A stretch of DNA of 64,000 bases from Sarcophilus harrisii (lineage: Eukaryota; Chordata; Mammalia; Dasyuromorphia; Dasyuridae): contig NC_045429.1 in assembly GCF_902635505.1 (NCBI RefSeq), positions 32,817,257 to 32,881,256 of the forward strand, given 5' to 3'. The position numbers were made by a program, and so were the translations under genes. Under the pieces are notes generated by a model that saw only the letters and a list, made by a program, of their open reading frames with translations, did not search any database and was not told the DNA's origin. Shown here in pieces: positions 33,575-45,197 of the stretch; the stretch's first letter is position 1; every line of letters begins with the position of its first letter.

Positions 33575-34520
33575 AGTAGTGAGGTAGAGGGAGAATTGGG
33601 CTTGGAATCCAGAACATTCATATTTTTAAATGCAAATCTGGCCTCAAACACTTACTTGATGTGTGACCCTGGGCAAGTTACTTAATCCTGTTGGCCTCAC
33701 TTTTGTTAAAATTATCTGAAATGGAAAACAAATCTAAGGTAAAAAGTTTCTGAACAAATAATGATTTAATAGTAAGGGTCAACAGGTTATCTTTAAGTCA
33801 GATCAATAAATTCTTCAGTAATTAGTGACAAGGGATTTACAGAGCTTGTTTTTATAACAGAAAAGAGAAATTTTTTAAAAAGTACTTCAATCTTAGGAAA
33901 CTTGTTTTGAACATAATTCAATGGGACAAGGCAGGTCATCAGACTAGTTCATTTCTCTCAAGTTTTCTTAACTCAAATTCATCTCCTGTCTTTCAACTTG
34001 TCTATCAAAGTAAAATTATCTTAGAATCTCTGCACTATACCTATAGTATTTTATAACCAGAAAGCTTATTTTAAAGAACCAAGTCTGGGAAAGAGAAATG
34101 TATGGTTTGTAGTTTGCAGCTACCTCCATCCCCTTCTCCTCTAGCTGCCAGAAAGAGTAACTTAGTCTTTAAAAAAAAGTCTTATTGATTATTTTATTCT
34201 TACAAAGATATGTCTTTAAATTATCTACTTGTAAATGATAAAGTCTTATTTATCAACCAATCTAGAGAATAGCTATATTGATTTTTCTTAGCTGTTAAGG
34301 CTAGTTTTTCCTAAAGAAGGGAGGCTGATCTTACTATCAAGCTAAAAACAAATCAAAGTATTCAATCCTAACTGACTTAAAAGGTATTCCTCTTCGAGTT
34401 CCTCATCTGTCAAATGAGCTGAAGAAGGAAATGGCAAACCACTCCAGTATCTTTGCCAAGAAAAAACCAAATGAGCTTATGAAGAGTCAAACATGACTAA
34501 AAAATGATTGAAAAACAAAT
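33575..34520 (+). mobile_element. Mar-1-type SINE split into two halves
   Basis: The 5' half (33575-33705, ending CTTAATCCTGTTGGCCTCAC) and 3' half (34393-34520, starting TTCCTCATCTGTCAAATGAG) are exactly complementary in consensus position. About 690 bp of other DNA lies between them. Confidence 0.8.
33706..34392. other. Unidentified ~690-bp insertion inside a Mar-1 SINE
   Basis: AT-rich; no open frame. On the minus strand it has a TATAAAAACAAGC box and ends near TTTTAACA, faintly like a solo LTR in minus orientation, but no clean ends or TSD are seen. Confidence 0.4.
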
Positions 34521-35460
34521 AGTAAGAACAGTAGCTACAAAACTTGAGTCCTACTTTCCCCAAAATATAGCATCTATGAGATGGTAACAATAATGATAGT
34601 GAAGCACACAGGTAAGGAATTCAGGTGGTCCATATTACTCATTCTTATTATACTAAAAGGACTCAATGTCCATTCTTTCCTTGTGAATGCTTACACAGCT
34701 TTAATTCAGTGATGGAACTAGTTCACCCTTCAATGTATAGCTGAGTCTCTGTTGCCAAGGATCATGCTACCTGATATCAAATCCCTCCTTGCATTTTTAC
34801 TTTCCTATAATATATCTCATTGGAAATTGCATGTCTCTGCTCCCTTAACTGTGCCTCAAAATGTTTCACATGTATTAGTTCTTAAACCTCTCTACAAGGT
34901 ATCTCCTACTAGATAAGAAGCTCCATTGTTAGATATAGCCAATGGAGCTCCCACTGCTGTCCTCTGGCAGTGATTTTATATAACTTGGATTCACTTGAAC
35001 TCTTAGCCCAACTCTGGGACTAGTAGACTTAGCTATTTAAAGTTTTCCAGGACCATGGCCAGTTTTCATCCAGCCAAAGACAAGCTCCCTTCCCAATTCT
35101 GTGAGAGGAAATTTGTCACATTTTGTAAGGGGAAACAAGATATAGAGACCTGCTAGTTCAACAGTTCGTTTACAATGAGTTCAACACCTCATTAATATAC
35201 TTCTACCTCATTTTTTGTTACCTGTTCTTTGTGTATTCTTATACTAGTGGTATCAAGCAAATAGTCAGAGACTAACTCCCTCCCTACATTGGTATTTTTA
35301 TTTTTCACATATCCATAGATACTGTGGTCATGAATAACATTCAAATTCACTTAAAATTGTTATTAAATGCTTAGGAATTTCATGTAATCCAGTGTTTTAT
35401 TTATTAACTAATGCCAACAACAGAATTTCTATGACTTTTAAACTTCTTCTTAAGAGGGTT
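34521..35460. other. Unassigned sequence
   Basis: AT-rich; no gene or element recognised. It ends with GGTT, the left target duplication of the LTR element. Confidence 0.4.
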
Positions 35461-35825
35461 TGTAATGCCAAAAGAAACTGAGCAAGACAGAGATTAGAGA
35501 CCAATTCAATAGTTTATTAAATGGAGAGAAATACTGGGACCAATGGATCCCAGGGCTAGATGCGACTATCATCTCAAAGAGTCTAGCCCCAAGCATCGGG
35601 ACAGCAAGCCTTTTATGGAATAACAAGAACAATGACATAATGCAGAGACCTAGGTGGGGATAGCCTCATAGATGGAGGTTACTGATATTCTAATGACATT
35701 AAGGAATGTCTATAACACCTTTATCTCAACCATTAAGAGGGGACGGTCATAACCTTAAGGCAGAATACGAAATAGGACAAATGGAGGAACTGGTCACCTC
35801 ATTAAAAGTGTACTTTGGCATTACA
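35461..35825 (-). repeat. 3' LTR of the ERV1-like element
   Basis: 365 bp with inverted TGTAATGCC/GGCATTACA termini. On the minus strand a TATA-like CCATAAAAGG lies upstream of an AATAAA, the usual U3-R order. Confidence 0.9.
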
Positions 35826-37009
35826 TTCCCTCCTTTTTCTCTTGGAACTATTCAAATCTTTGAATTACCTTCCTCTAGAAGGCCTTAGCACTATAATTTG
35901 AACAACCCTATGTGAAGTAAATAAAAATCAAAATAAAGCTAGACCAATGCAAGGGCAAGTCTCTCCCTGATAACCCCAGAATTAATCAGCAATACACAAA
36001 GTTCCTTATTTCAATTATTTCTCACAATCAATTGTCAGATCCTCTGCAGTTGGGGAGCATATGGACAGCTGTGGTCATTTGTGCATGACTCGGCCTCTGC
36101 TTACGGAGAGCAGCTGGCTCAAGGCAGCTGTATTGCCCATTCAGAGGGGCAGCCGGCTCCAGGAGAGAAGGGCGAGGCTTAGAGTAGCCCCACCTGTCCC
36201 ACCCAGAAGAACAAACAGGGCTGCCACTAGAATACAGATTTCTGAGCAGATTATGCAGTTAGACCAAGGCAGGCAAACCCCAAACTTTTAGAGGTGTCAG
36301 TATCAACAAGGTCCTTTTAAGTACGCTGAACTACTAATTAAGGACCTGGGGTAACAGGAGTGGAGAAACAGCTCAGAGAGACTGCCAGTTCCAAGACAGG
36401 TATCCAATTTCTGGTTGTTTCTAAAAAATAATCCCCCAAAACTGAGTCTGCCAGGGCAATTCCAACAGAATAAGGGATTTCCAAGTTAAAGTACAACCAG
36501 CAAATTGTAGTCTAGTAAACTTGTAAAAAGTTGTCCAAAATTCCATCACACTCCAGTGTAGCGACCCCCTGCGTCCAGTAGGCCACTCATCAACCAAGAA
36601 AATGGCACCCCCAAAAAGGGCACCCCAAGTGACCCCGCGTTGATTCACTAATCAACCAAACCAACTGGTACCCCAATAAAAGGGCACCCCAAAAGTGACA
36701 ACCGTACAAACGTACAACCCGGTGAATCTGGTTATTCATCAACCAAACCAAACAAACAAAACCACATGATACCCCAAAAGGTACCCAGACAAACTTACTC
36801 TCCTGTGGCCGAAATGGGGTTGTCTACCATCAGGCTATTGTGGCTGGAAACTGCTCTCTTTCCCAGAGGCTCTGGAAAGAAATCCAGGAGGGCCCGACCT
36901 CTCCAGGCCAAGAATTCAGATTCACAGCCACAGTGCCCAAGGCAGAGACCCCAAAGTCTCATCTCTTATCCTGCTCATTTTCTAATTATCTCGTTGGGGG
37001 GCCTCCAAA

Positions 37010-37321
37010 TGTAATGCCAAAAGAAACTGAGCAAGACAGAGATTAGAGACCAATTCAATAGTTTAGTAAATGGAGAGAAATACTGGGACTACTGGATCCC
37101 AGGGCTAGACCGACTACCATCTCAAAGAGTCTAGCCCCAAGTATCGGGACAGCAAGCCTTTTATGGAATAACAGTTACTGATATTCTAATGACATTAAGG
37201 AATGTCTATACCACTTTTATCTCAACCATTAAGAGGGAACGGTCATAACCTTAAGGCAGAATACGAAATAGGACAAATGGAGGAACTGGTCACCCCATTA
37301 AAAGTGACCTTTGGCATTACA
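37010..37321 (-). repeat. 5' LTR of the ERV1-like element
   Basis: 312 bp, same termini as its partner and shorter. The right flank begins GGTT. Confidence 0.9.
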
Positions 37322-38920
37322 GGTTCCTAGGTCTAGCCTATGTCTCCATCTTGCCTACAAAGGAAAGAACCTCTGATGGAGAGTTCCAATTCTCTTCCTG
37401 CCACTAACTTGTGTAATCTCTCTGTGCTCTGTAATCTATCTGTTTTTACAAACTCGTTGTGAGACTTCAATGAGATAAATTCTATAACAGAGATCTCACC
37501 TTATTTTTGTGTCCCTAGCACCCGCTGTAACACTCCACACCTAGACAGTGCTCAGAAACAAAAAAGTTTGGTGGATCAGAATGAATAGATGTGAAACTAC
37601 ATTAAAAATTAGAACCAGACACATGAAAGGTGCGACTGTTCTTAGCATTTCATGAAGCAGGAACCCAGAGAGAGAGGTCCAGACTTTGGTCTTTCTTCTG
37701 ATCAAGGAGAGGGAGCTGGCAGAGTGGAAGATGACATCAGTAGGCGACCAAAAGTCCATGGAAAATTAACAAAGCAATTTGTAATTTGGGTCTGAGTTTG
37801 GAGGTTCTGAATAGTATTTCTTTAAAAATGATAAAGGACAAGATATCTAAAGTCTTAATATGCTACAGCAGACTAGACTCCACTAAAGTTGGCTTATAAG
37901 ATGCTGGTGAGAAAAGAGATTTGAAATCATAACACACAAGTGTCTGAAAAAGGGTTTCCACAAAATGGAGCCGAATCCAGACCAGATTGTGCTGTGAGTG
38001 CTGGGTGCCAAGCACACACTTGAAGGAAGTGTTGGTGGAGCACAGACCGTGTGCAGAAAACCGATCCAGAAATGAAGTCAAGGTCGGGAGGGTGGAGGCA
38101 AAGAGACGGGGTGGGGACATCTGCAGACCCTGAATCAAAAGGCACAGGAGACTATAATACTGGCAGCAGCACTCAGCTGGAAGAAGGCCTGGCTAAAAAC
38201 AGTCAAGGTACCCGGCCACAGGAAGTAGAATGATTAGAGAAGTTACTGCAGACATAAATTTGAAGTCCAGCCATTTGGGTTTCTTTCACAGGACAACGAT
38301 TGTTCAGGGAGTTCTCTGATCCATTGGCAGCCTGAAGAAGTCATAACAACTCAAAATAAGCTCTGGGGATGCAATCCGGATGTGCCTTAATCCTTCGCCA
38401 AACAGGGCATGGGAGGGAAGGAGAGGTTGGTAAAGAAGGTGGATGGTCACCCTGCTTGGAGTTGGACAGATTCACATAGAATAAACCCAGCAAAGTTCTG
38501 AGGGCTAGAAGTAGATGTTAAGGGGAGCAGGTAAAAGTGAAATTATTTAAGCAAGTCATTTCTCTGCTGAATGAATACATTGATCATAATTCTCAATTAT
38601 CCCATTAATTATTGGATAAATTATTCAAAAGAGGCATCATATTGTATGGAGAGATAGAGAAGAGAAATAAGGGATTCCTGATCTCTAAGAGCTTACAAAC
38701 TTCTTTGGGGAACAGCTAACTAATAGTATGAGATGTAATACAAGGTAATACATGATTTTTCCATATGGATGAGGCAGAGAAGTAAAATGAATTTATTTCC
38801 AGTATGGTCTTATTGACCATAAGAATATATTAAAATAATAAATTGGCTGCTGGTGGTTATTGAGATTTTGGTTTGTTTTTTTTTTTGGGGGGGGGGGGAA
38901 GGTTGCATTTTTCTATAAAG
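37322..38920. other. Mostly unassigned sequence
   Basis: Holds a MIR end at about 37395-37490 (GTGTAATCTCTCTGTGCTCT) and a G-run (38887-38898). No gene is recognised; open frames of 60-90 codons have no support. Confidence 0.4.
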
Positions 38921-38924
38921 TGGG

Positions 38925-39132
38925 AAATACCATGATGTAATGAATAGAAAGTTGGATTTGGAATAAAAAAAAAAAAAAAAACTTGGGTTCAAATCCCTGT
39001 TTTATTTATTACTCACTACCCATAGAATCTTGAACAAATCATGCAAACTCTAGATCTGTTTCCTCAACTATAAATGGAAGGGACAAAGGACTAGATATTT
39101 TCTAGGGTCCTGTTCCTTTTTTAAGTCTATGA
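38925..39132 (+). mobile_element. Ther-type SINE with internal A-run
   Basis: AAGTTGGATTTGGAATA, an A17 run, TTGGGTTCAAATCCCTGTTT, then GGACTAGATATTTTCTAGGG tail. Confidence 0.65.
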
Positions 39133-39299
39133 TTTATGGAAAGGAATTATTTATTATTACCCATTGCTACCCTAACTAAACACATATTTATCCATTGTAC
39201 CTCTGTAGTGAATGAGATCCTAAATCACCACCGCTCCCACTAGCACTCCCATTCCAGGAGAAGAAGACAAGGAAATGGATCATTGAAGATCAGCCAAAG

Positions 39300-40080
39300 G
39301 ACTGAAGTGATTACCTGAACCTTGTATGAATATGGAATGAAGGTTCTGTCTGTTATCTGAGTTCTGCTAAGGAGCTTGAAGGCTGGGCTAGACCTGAGGC
39401 AGAAAGCAAGAACCTGGTGAGAGGTACAACAGGAGAAGACTGCTGGGGACCCTGGCTAAGACAAGGAGGAAACCGATTCATCAGAGGATGATTGGATTCC
39501 ATTAATGTCAGCGATAGAACCTGAAAAGAACTCTGTTTTAGCCCTCCAGGGCAAAATAAATTCCACCAGGGACAAATTCTGTTAGCCAATCAGGAAGTGG
39601 TGGAGAGTGTCCAAGAAACAACCATTCCTGGGCATGGAGGAAACAAAGGTCATAAGAACTGAGAGAGCTGACGAAGTGGGAAACGGAGGCATTTTAGATA
39701 GAACTTGAGATCAGTTAACTTTCACCTGGTTTGCTATAATCTAAGAAGCTCTAGACTTTTCCAGCTGAAACCTCCTGTATGTGTTGGCTCCCCTTATTAA
39801 AGCTTGCTACTAGTTGGCAGAGAGTAGTAAAGCCTGGGATCAGGAAGACTCATCCTCCTGAGTTCAATGTTAGCCGTGTGACCCTGGCAGGTCACTTTAC
39901 TGTGTGCCTCAGTTTTCTCCTCTATAAAATGAGCTGGAGAAGGAAATGGCAAAACCATTCCAATATCTTTGCCAAGAAAACCCCAAATGGAGTCACAAAA
40001 AGTCAGGCTAAAATTACTGAACAATAAATTAAAGCTTGAGCATTTGGGGATTGTCTGGATCTCACCCTCAGGTTCATAAC
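39300..40080 (+). mobile_element. Possible solo LTR fossil split by a SINE
   Basis: GTTAGCCAATCAGGAAGTGG (CCAAT-type), then CCCCTTATTAAAGCTTG and, after the SINE, AGCATTTGGGGATTGTCTGG look like an LTR U3/R/U5 order. Ends are not defined; tentative. Confidence 0.35.
39807..40027 (+). mobile_element. Mar-1-type SINE with 11-bp TSD
   Basis: CCTGGGATCAGGAAGACTCA, GAGCTGGAGAAGGAAATGGC, CTTTGCCAAGAAAACCCCAA. Perfect TSD ATTAAAGCTTG at 39796-39806 and 40028-40038. Confidence 0.92.
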
Positions 40081-40084
40081 CTAA

Positions 40085-40240
40085 AATTCACGCTTGACTC
40101 TTCACTACTTTGATTCTCCCACATCACAGCTCTTCAGATTTCACCTTGACAACATCTTTCGAGTTTGCTTCCTTTTCTGCCTTGACACTGCCCTCACTCT
40201 GGCCAGGCTCTCATCCCCTCACCCTTTCACAGTCAGCAGT
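40085..40240 (+). mobile_element. L2 ORF2 fragment with the single-copy form of the 27-bp unit
   Basis: GCTTGACTCTTCACTACTTT, then ATTTCACCTTGACAACATCT at 40138-40157, CCTTGACACTGCCCTCACTC, TCTCATCCCCTCACCC. Same ORF2 block as the L2 at 28.2-30.7 kb. Confidence 0.65.
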
Positions 40241-40604
40241 CCAAGCTTTCTTGGGAGTATTGTTCCACTGCGGAGAAAGCTTGGAAGCCCGAAGATCATG
40301 GCTACAAGAAGCTTGAGAGGAAGGAGGGAACCTTAAAGGAAGAAAGTGGGCTGCTGGATGATGGGGGCAAAGGAGGATCTGGAAGGAGGATGAGGAAGGA
40401 GCAACATCTCAGCTCCTCTTCCTGTCTTGCACCTCCCCGAATCAGGGAGGATCTGAGAAGGAGCAGCCAGTCTTGGGAAAGGGTACCAAGAGATGGGTAT
40501 CTCCAGAAATATGTGGATAATTTCAAGCACAAGCTGGATTTCAGTGAGCACCAGCATTGGAAGGAATGTGAGAGCAAGGGAGCTAAGATGAAAGGTAGAT
40601 CGCT
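40241..40604. other. Unassigned sequence
   Basis: Purine-rich (GGAGGATGAGGAAGGAGCAA). Open frames of up to 91 codons on either strand lack domain support. Confidence 0.4.
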
Positions 40605-40860
40605 AACAGGCCGCTGGGTGGTGCAATGATTATAGTTGGAGCTAGAGTCAGAAAACAGATTTCAAAACCTGCTTTAGACACTAGTTTTGTGACACTAAGC
40701 AATTCATCTGAACTCAATTTTTTAATCTGTAAAAGGGGAAAGTAAAAATGGTACCTGTTTCAAAGACTTTGTAAGGATCAGATGAGATAAAATATGTAAA
40801 GTTCTTTTATAAATCTTAGAACCCTAACTAATGCTAACTGTTATTATTAATAATATAGTG
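40605..40860 (+). mobile_element. MIR SINE
   Basis: GCTGGGTGGTGCAATGATTA, GGAGCTAGAGTCAGAAAACA, AAGGATCAGATGAGATAAAA, AATGCTAACTGTTATTATT. Confidence 0.8.
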
Positions 40861-41029
40861 GAATTCCAATTTAATTGAAAATTCATTAAGATAAGCAATC
40901 ATTCTTTCTGGTATTATGATCTGAGAGATTATATCATAAATTATACCCACTGATGGCCTTGATATAGAAGCTGATATATCTATATAACACTATTTTTAAA
41001 AGCATTGAAAGTTCCCTTAATTATAAATT

Positions 41030-41425
41030 TTGAAAAATAATATAAATTATGGTACATAAGCATAATGGATAGTATTGTGTTGTAAGAAATGATGTTCAGA
41101 AAAACCTGGGAAGACTTGATTGATCTGATTCAGAGAGAAGTAAATAGAAACAAGAGAATCATTTATATTATAGCAATAATGTTGCAAAACAAACAACTTG
41201 AAAGACAACTCTGTTCAGTTCAATGATCAATCATGATTTCAGAGGATCAATGATGAAGAATGTTACCTACTTCTTGATGGAGGATGGACAAATATGCAGA
41301 ATGAGACATCCATTTTTGCTCACGACCAATGTGAAAATTCATTTTATTTGACTATATATATTACAAAGATTTTTTTTCTTTCAATGGAGGTAGGTGGGAT
41401 AGAAAATTAATGTTAGTTAACTGAA
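41030..41425 (+). mobile_element. Old-family L1 3' end
   Basis: AATTATGGTACATAAGCATA, TGTTGTAAGAAATGATGTTC, CAGAGGATCAATGATGAAGA, CCAATGTGAAAATTCATTTT, TTTCAATGGAGGTAGGTGGG. Confidence 0.75.
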
Positions 41426-41548
41426 AATAATAATATTTATATAATGCTTTAAGGTTTGCAAAGAGCTTTACAAATATTATCTAATTTAATCCTTATAACA
41501 ATACTGAGAGATAGGTGCTGTTATTATTCCCATTTTAAACAAATGCAG
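41426..41548 (-). mobile_element. MIR fragment
   Basis: Antisense: GCTTTAAGGTTTGCAAAGAG, TGAGAGATAGGTGCTGTTAT. Confidence 0.75.
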
Positions 41549-41789
41549 AAGTATTGGGAAAGATTCTGGGAAGATGATTGAATGTGCAGTAACAAAAGAA
41601 CAGGGACACTGCTGGCTGTGGACACTAACAGGAGGACGAAGCTCTTGGTTTGGGGTTCTAGGTCAAAGTGGAGAGCTGACGTGAAGCTAGAAGCACCATC
41701 CTCCATATCCCACAATTAGAGAGGTGTTACAGTAATACTTCCTATTTATTTATTTTTAATTTTTCAATATTTCTTTATTTAAAAAAAAA
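41549..41789. other. Unassigned sequence
   Basis: No gene or element recognised. Confidence 0.4.
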
Positions 41790-42347
41790 CAAAACAAAGA
41801 TGAACTAGCAAAGAAGAAAGAACTCAATCATTGAAACTTACTATGGGAAGAGGAAAGTCTGGGGTTCAAGTTCAGAGGAGGACACTGAAGTTAAAAAAAA
41901 AAAATTATAGCAAAGAGTAATGTTAAATGACTCCCTGCCCAGGGAGAATTTATAAAGAAATTCAAAAAAGAATTTAAAAGTCAAATGAGAGACACTGAGG
42001 AAAAAAAAATACAAAATAAAACCATTCAAGAAAAACAGGAAGATTATAGGGAAAAAAAAGTTAATCAACTAGAAAAGGAGATAGTCTTAAAGACAAAGAT
42101 AATTCCACAATTAGAATTGGGCAAGGGGAAGTCAGTGATGCTATGAGACCAAGAAATAACAGAACAGAATATGAAGAATGAAAAATCAGAACAGAATATG
42201 AAACATAAGAAAAACAACAACAAATAGATCAAGAAGAGAAAATATAAGAATAATTAAATGACCTGAAAGCTGTGACCAAAAAAAAAAAAAAAAAAAGAAT
42301 CCTGACACAATAATGCAAGAAATAATCCAAGAAAATTGTCCTGAAAT

Positions 42348-42837
42348 ATTATTGTTCTGTAAGAAATGATGAGCAGGAGGAATACAGAGAGGCTTGGTGA
42401 GACTTACATGAACTGATGCTGAGTGAAATGAGCAGAACCAGGAGATCATTATATACTTCAATAACGATACTGTATGAGGATGTATTCTGATGGAAGTGAA
42501 TTTCTTTGACAAGGAGAAGATCTAACTCAGTTTCAATTGATCAATGATGGACAGAAACAGCTACACCCAAAGAAAGAACACTAGGAAATGAATGTAAACT
42601 GTTTGCATTTTTGTTTTTCTTCCCGGGTTATTTATACCTTCTGAATCCAATTCTTCCTGTGCAACAAGAAAACTGTTTGGTTCTGCACACATATATTGTA
42701 CCTAGGATATACTGTGACATATTTAACATGTATAGGACTGCTTGCCATCTGGGGGAGGGGGTGGAGGGAGGGATAAAGTCGGAACAGAAGTGAGTGCAAG
42801 GGATAATGTTGTAAAGAAATTTTTTTCAAAAGAAAAA
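42348..42837 (+). mobile_element. 5'-truncated L1 with 16-bp TSD
   Basis: ATTATTGTTCTGTAAGAAAT, CATGAACTGATGCTGAGTGA, CTTGCCATCTGGGGGAGGGG and an A-rich tail. Perfect TSD AAAATTGTCCTGAAAT at 42332-42347 and 42838-42853, inside the L1/HAL1 ORF1. Confidence 0.93.
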
Positions 42838-43826
42838 AAAATTGTCCTGAAATGACAGAACAGAAGGGGAAAGTTGAAATAGAAAAATACCACCAATTGC
42901 CACTTAAAGAGATCCTTTATGGAAAATATATAGGAATATTATTGCCAAATTTTGAAACCCCCCAGGTCAAAGGGAAAATTTTGCAAGAAACAAGAACAAA
43001 ACAATTCAAATACATTAGAGTTACAATTAGAATTGTACAGGACTTCTAAGCAACTACAATAAAAGACCACAAGTCTTTCATACAGGCAATCAAAAGAATT
43101 AGGCTGTGGCCAAAAATATCATATTCAGAAAAATTATCCATAATACTGAATGGAAAAAAAGGACATTCAATGGACTTGCAGATTTTTAGGATTTCCAATA
43201 AAACCTGAACTCAACAGAAAATTTAACATATAAGAGCCAATATCAAAGGTCAACTTCAAGGAATTTAACATGGACAAATTGTTTTTTACATGGAAATATA
43301 TACCATATGTTTAAGATTGACGTCAGCAATTGGAAGATTGGGGCAGAGGTAAGTATGATCTGATTCTAAAAAGCAAAACTGCTTAGGAAAAAGTAATAAT
43401 AGTAATTATGCTATACAAATGAGGTGCAGAGAAAGAATAGACACAGAGGTATTAGAGGAGGGAGGAGGGCTTGTAGTTCTGAAAACCTACCCACATAGGG
43501 AATGGGTTCAATAGGCAACACTACATTTATGTCATGAAAGATATGGCATGCTACAAAATCTAAAAAGAATTAAAGGGGGAGAGATGGTCCAAAGGAGGAA
43601 ATTAAGGGTAAGGGAAGAAGACAAGGGCGGGATCCATAGGTGGGGAGAGGTTAAGTAATAGCAAGGCAAGTTAAGGAACAGAATTAAAGTAGAAGAGTAA
43701 GGGATAGGAAAGAATGAGATAAGTCAAATTTAAAGATTCAGTTAAGAAAGCAATCTACATTATATATCAGCCATGCTGATGCTGTTTGGAATGCATGTTT
43801 GCATGTGGGTGGATGCATGTGTATTT

Positions 43827-44000
43827 ACATATATATATATATATATATATATATCTGAATATATGTAGATATGTATGCATGTTGCTCTATGTGTGTATGT
43901 ATAAATGTATGTATGTGTGAATGGGTCTCTATATGTCATATACATTTATATATGTGTGCATATGTGTGTGTACATGTATGTATATATATCTACATATGTA
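43827..44000. repeat. (TA)n and TGTA-rich microsatellite
   Basis: A pure TA run (43827-43854) is followed by ATGTATGTATGTGTGAATGG-type sequence. Confidence 0.85.
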
Positions 44001-44274
44001 TATAACATATCTGTGCTTAACTATAACCTGCTTGGAAGAGATGGGGGAATGAAAGGGGAAAAAAAGAATAAAATAAAAAAAAGTAGCAGCAGAGAACAAA
44101 AGAACATGAAGCAAAGAAAAGATGGACACTCATGAAAATAATTTCTTCTACTCATATATCCTTTCTTGAATCAGTAATTTAATGTTCTGCTGGCCACAAG
44201 ATAATGTTCTGTTTTGCTTTCTTTTCTTTTTCTGTTGTTTTTTTTAATAAAAAAATTTTAAAATGCACAAATTT

Positions 44275-44345
44275 AAGCATAAGTTAAAGAATTTGATGAA
44301 GATCACATAGCTAGTACATGTTTAAGGCTGGATTTAAATTTAGGT
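44275..44345 (-). mobile_element. SINE core fragment
   Basis: GATCACATAGCTAGTACATG then GGCTGGATTTAAATTTAGGT. Confidence 0.6.
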
Positions 44346-44995
44346 TTTTTTCCATATACAATCACAAAAAGAAAATAAAAAGGATTTTTTAAACGCAGAT
44401 AATTAACATGTTAAGTCTTTCTGTCATTAACACTTTGACTCCAATTACTTTATCCTGCAGAAGGACCTTGAAGGAATAGGACACAGGATATGCAGGGATG
44501 TTTTAATGGGAGCTGAAGAAAGGGAAAGGATGAGAAATTAAAAGACCTGGTTGGTGTTATTTTATATAGATCTTGGACTGACAAGAAGAAGCTTTGGGAT
44601 ATGGAGAAAGTATTGGGCAAGGAGAGGAGACAGAAAGATGGCATTAAAGAGAAACATAAAGAGAAACAATAATTTTTCCTAGGGCTAGTTCTAATAAATG
44701 GGTCCCTATGAGTGAGAGAGGCACAGACTACTTGGAAAATGATTGTACCAAATGAATCTAAATCCTAGGCAGATCTTTCCCTTAATGCTAAAGATCCAGA
44801 AACTCCTTGGGGTAATTTTCCTCCATTAGTTTGTATTTCTTGAATAACAGGGTGCAGAGTACTTAACACTGCAAAGATGCCTTAGAAGCTTTTAATGTTT
44901 GAACAATAAGATTAAAATGATGGAAACCCACAATCTCAGAATCAGAGTTGAGAGGTCCAGTCCAAGAAAAAAGAAATTAAAAAATAAATGTACAA
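44346..44995. other. Unassigned sequence
   Basis: No gene or element recognised. Confidence 0.4.
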
Positions 44996-45153
44996 GGAGG
45001 CAGCTAGGTGGCGCAGTGGATAGAGCACCAGCCCTGAAGTCGGGAGGACCTGAGTTCAAATATGACCTCAGACACTTATCACTTCCTAGTTGGGTGACCC
45101 TGAGCAAGTCACTTAATCCCAGTTACCTCAGCAAAAAAAAAAAAAAAAAAAAA
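44996..45153 (+). mobile_element. WSINE-type tRNA SINE, full length
   Basis: GGAGGCAGCTAGGTGGCGCA with A-box, GACCTGAGTTCAAATATGAC with B-box, CACTTCCTAGTTGGGTGACC, CACTTAATCCCAGTTACCTC and a 21-A tail. It looks like one of the less diverged SINEs in the window. Confidence 0.92.
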
Positions 45154-45197
45154 GTTTCTTGTAAAAATAGATGTATAAATTTTTTTTACATATATTC

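Larger units (their letters stand above)
35461..37321 (-). mobile_element. Short ERV1-like LTR retroelement fossil
   Basis: Two direct LTRs (35461-35825 and 37010-37321) begin TGTAATGCCAAA and end TTTGGCATTACA. A 4-bp target duplication GGTT flanks the whole element, as in class I ERVs. On the minus strand a primer-binding-site-like segment (TGGAGGCCCCCCAACGAGAT) follows the 5' LTR and a polypurine tract (GAGAAAAAGGAGGGAA) precedes the 3' LTR, so it lies in minus orientation. The ~1.18-kb interior has no gag, pol or env similarity that I can see: a non-autonomous or internally reduced fossil. The LTRs differ by roughly 4% plus a length difference, suggesting a fairly recent, though not current, insertion. 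Confidence 0.9.
41790..44270 (+). mobile_element. L1/HAL1 element with ORF1, split by a younger L1
   Basis: The 5' part resembles the ORF1 coiled-coil region. After the nested L1 the frame at 42852-43049 reads EIEKYHQLPLKEILYGKYIG, LPNFETPQVKGKILQE, KQFKYIRVTIRIVQDF, the ORF1p RNA-binding/C-terminal domain. Downstream there is a long purine-rich non-ORF2 region (43390-43740) and a tail at about 44250, as in ORF1-only HAL1 elements. ORF1 is broken. Confidence 0.7.

Noticed and set aside
36061-37046. Frames of 68-82 codons inside the LTR element
   Set aside because: No viral or host protein similarity recognised; treated as non-coding interior of a fossil.
40302-40629. Purine-rich frames of up to 91 codons
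   Set aside because: Compositional; no homology or conserved motif recognised.
44996-45090. tRNA-like head
   Set aside because: Part of a full-length SINE, not an independent tRNA gene.
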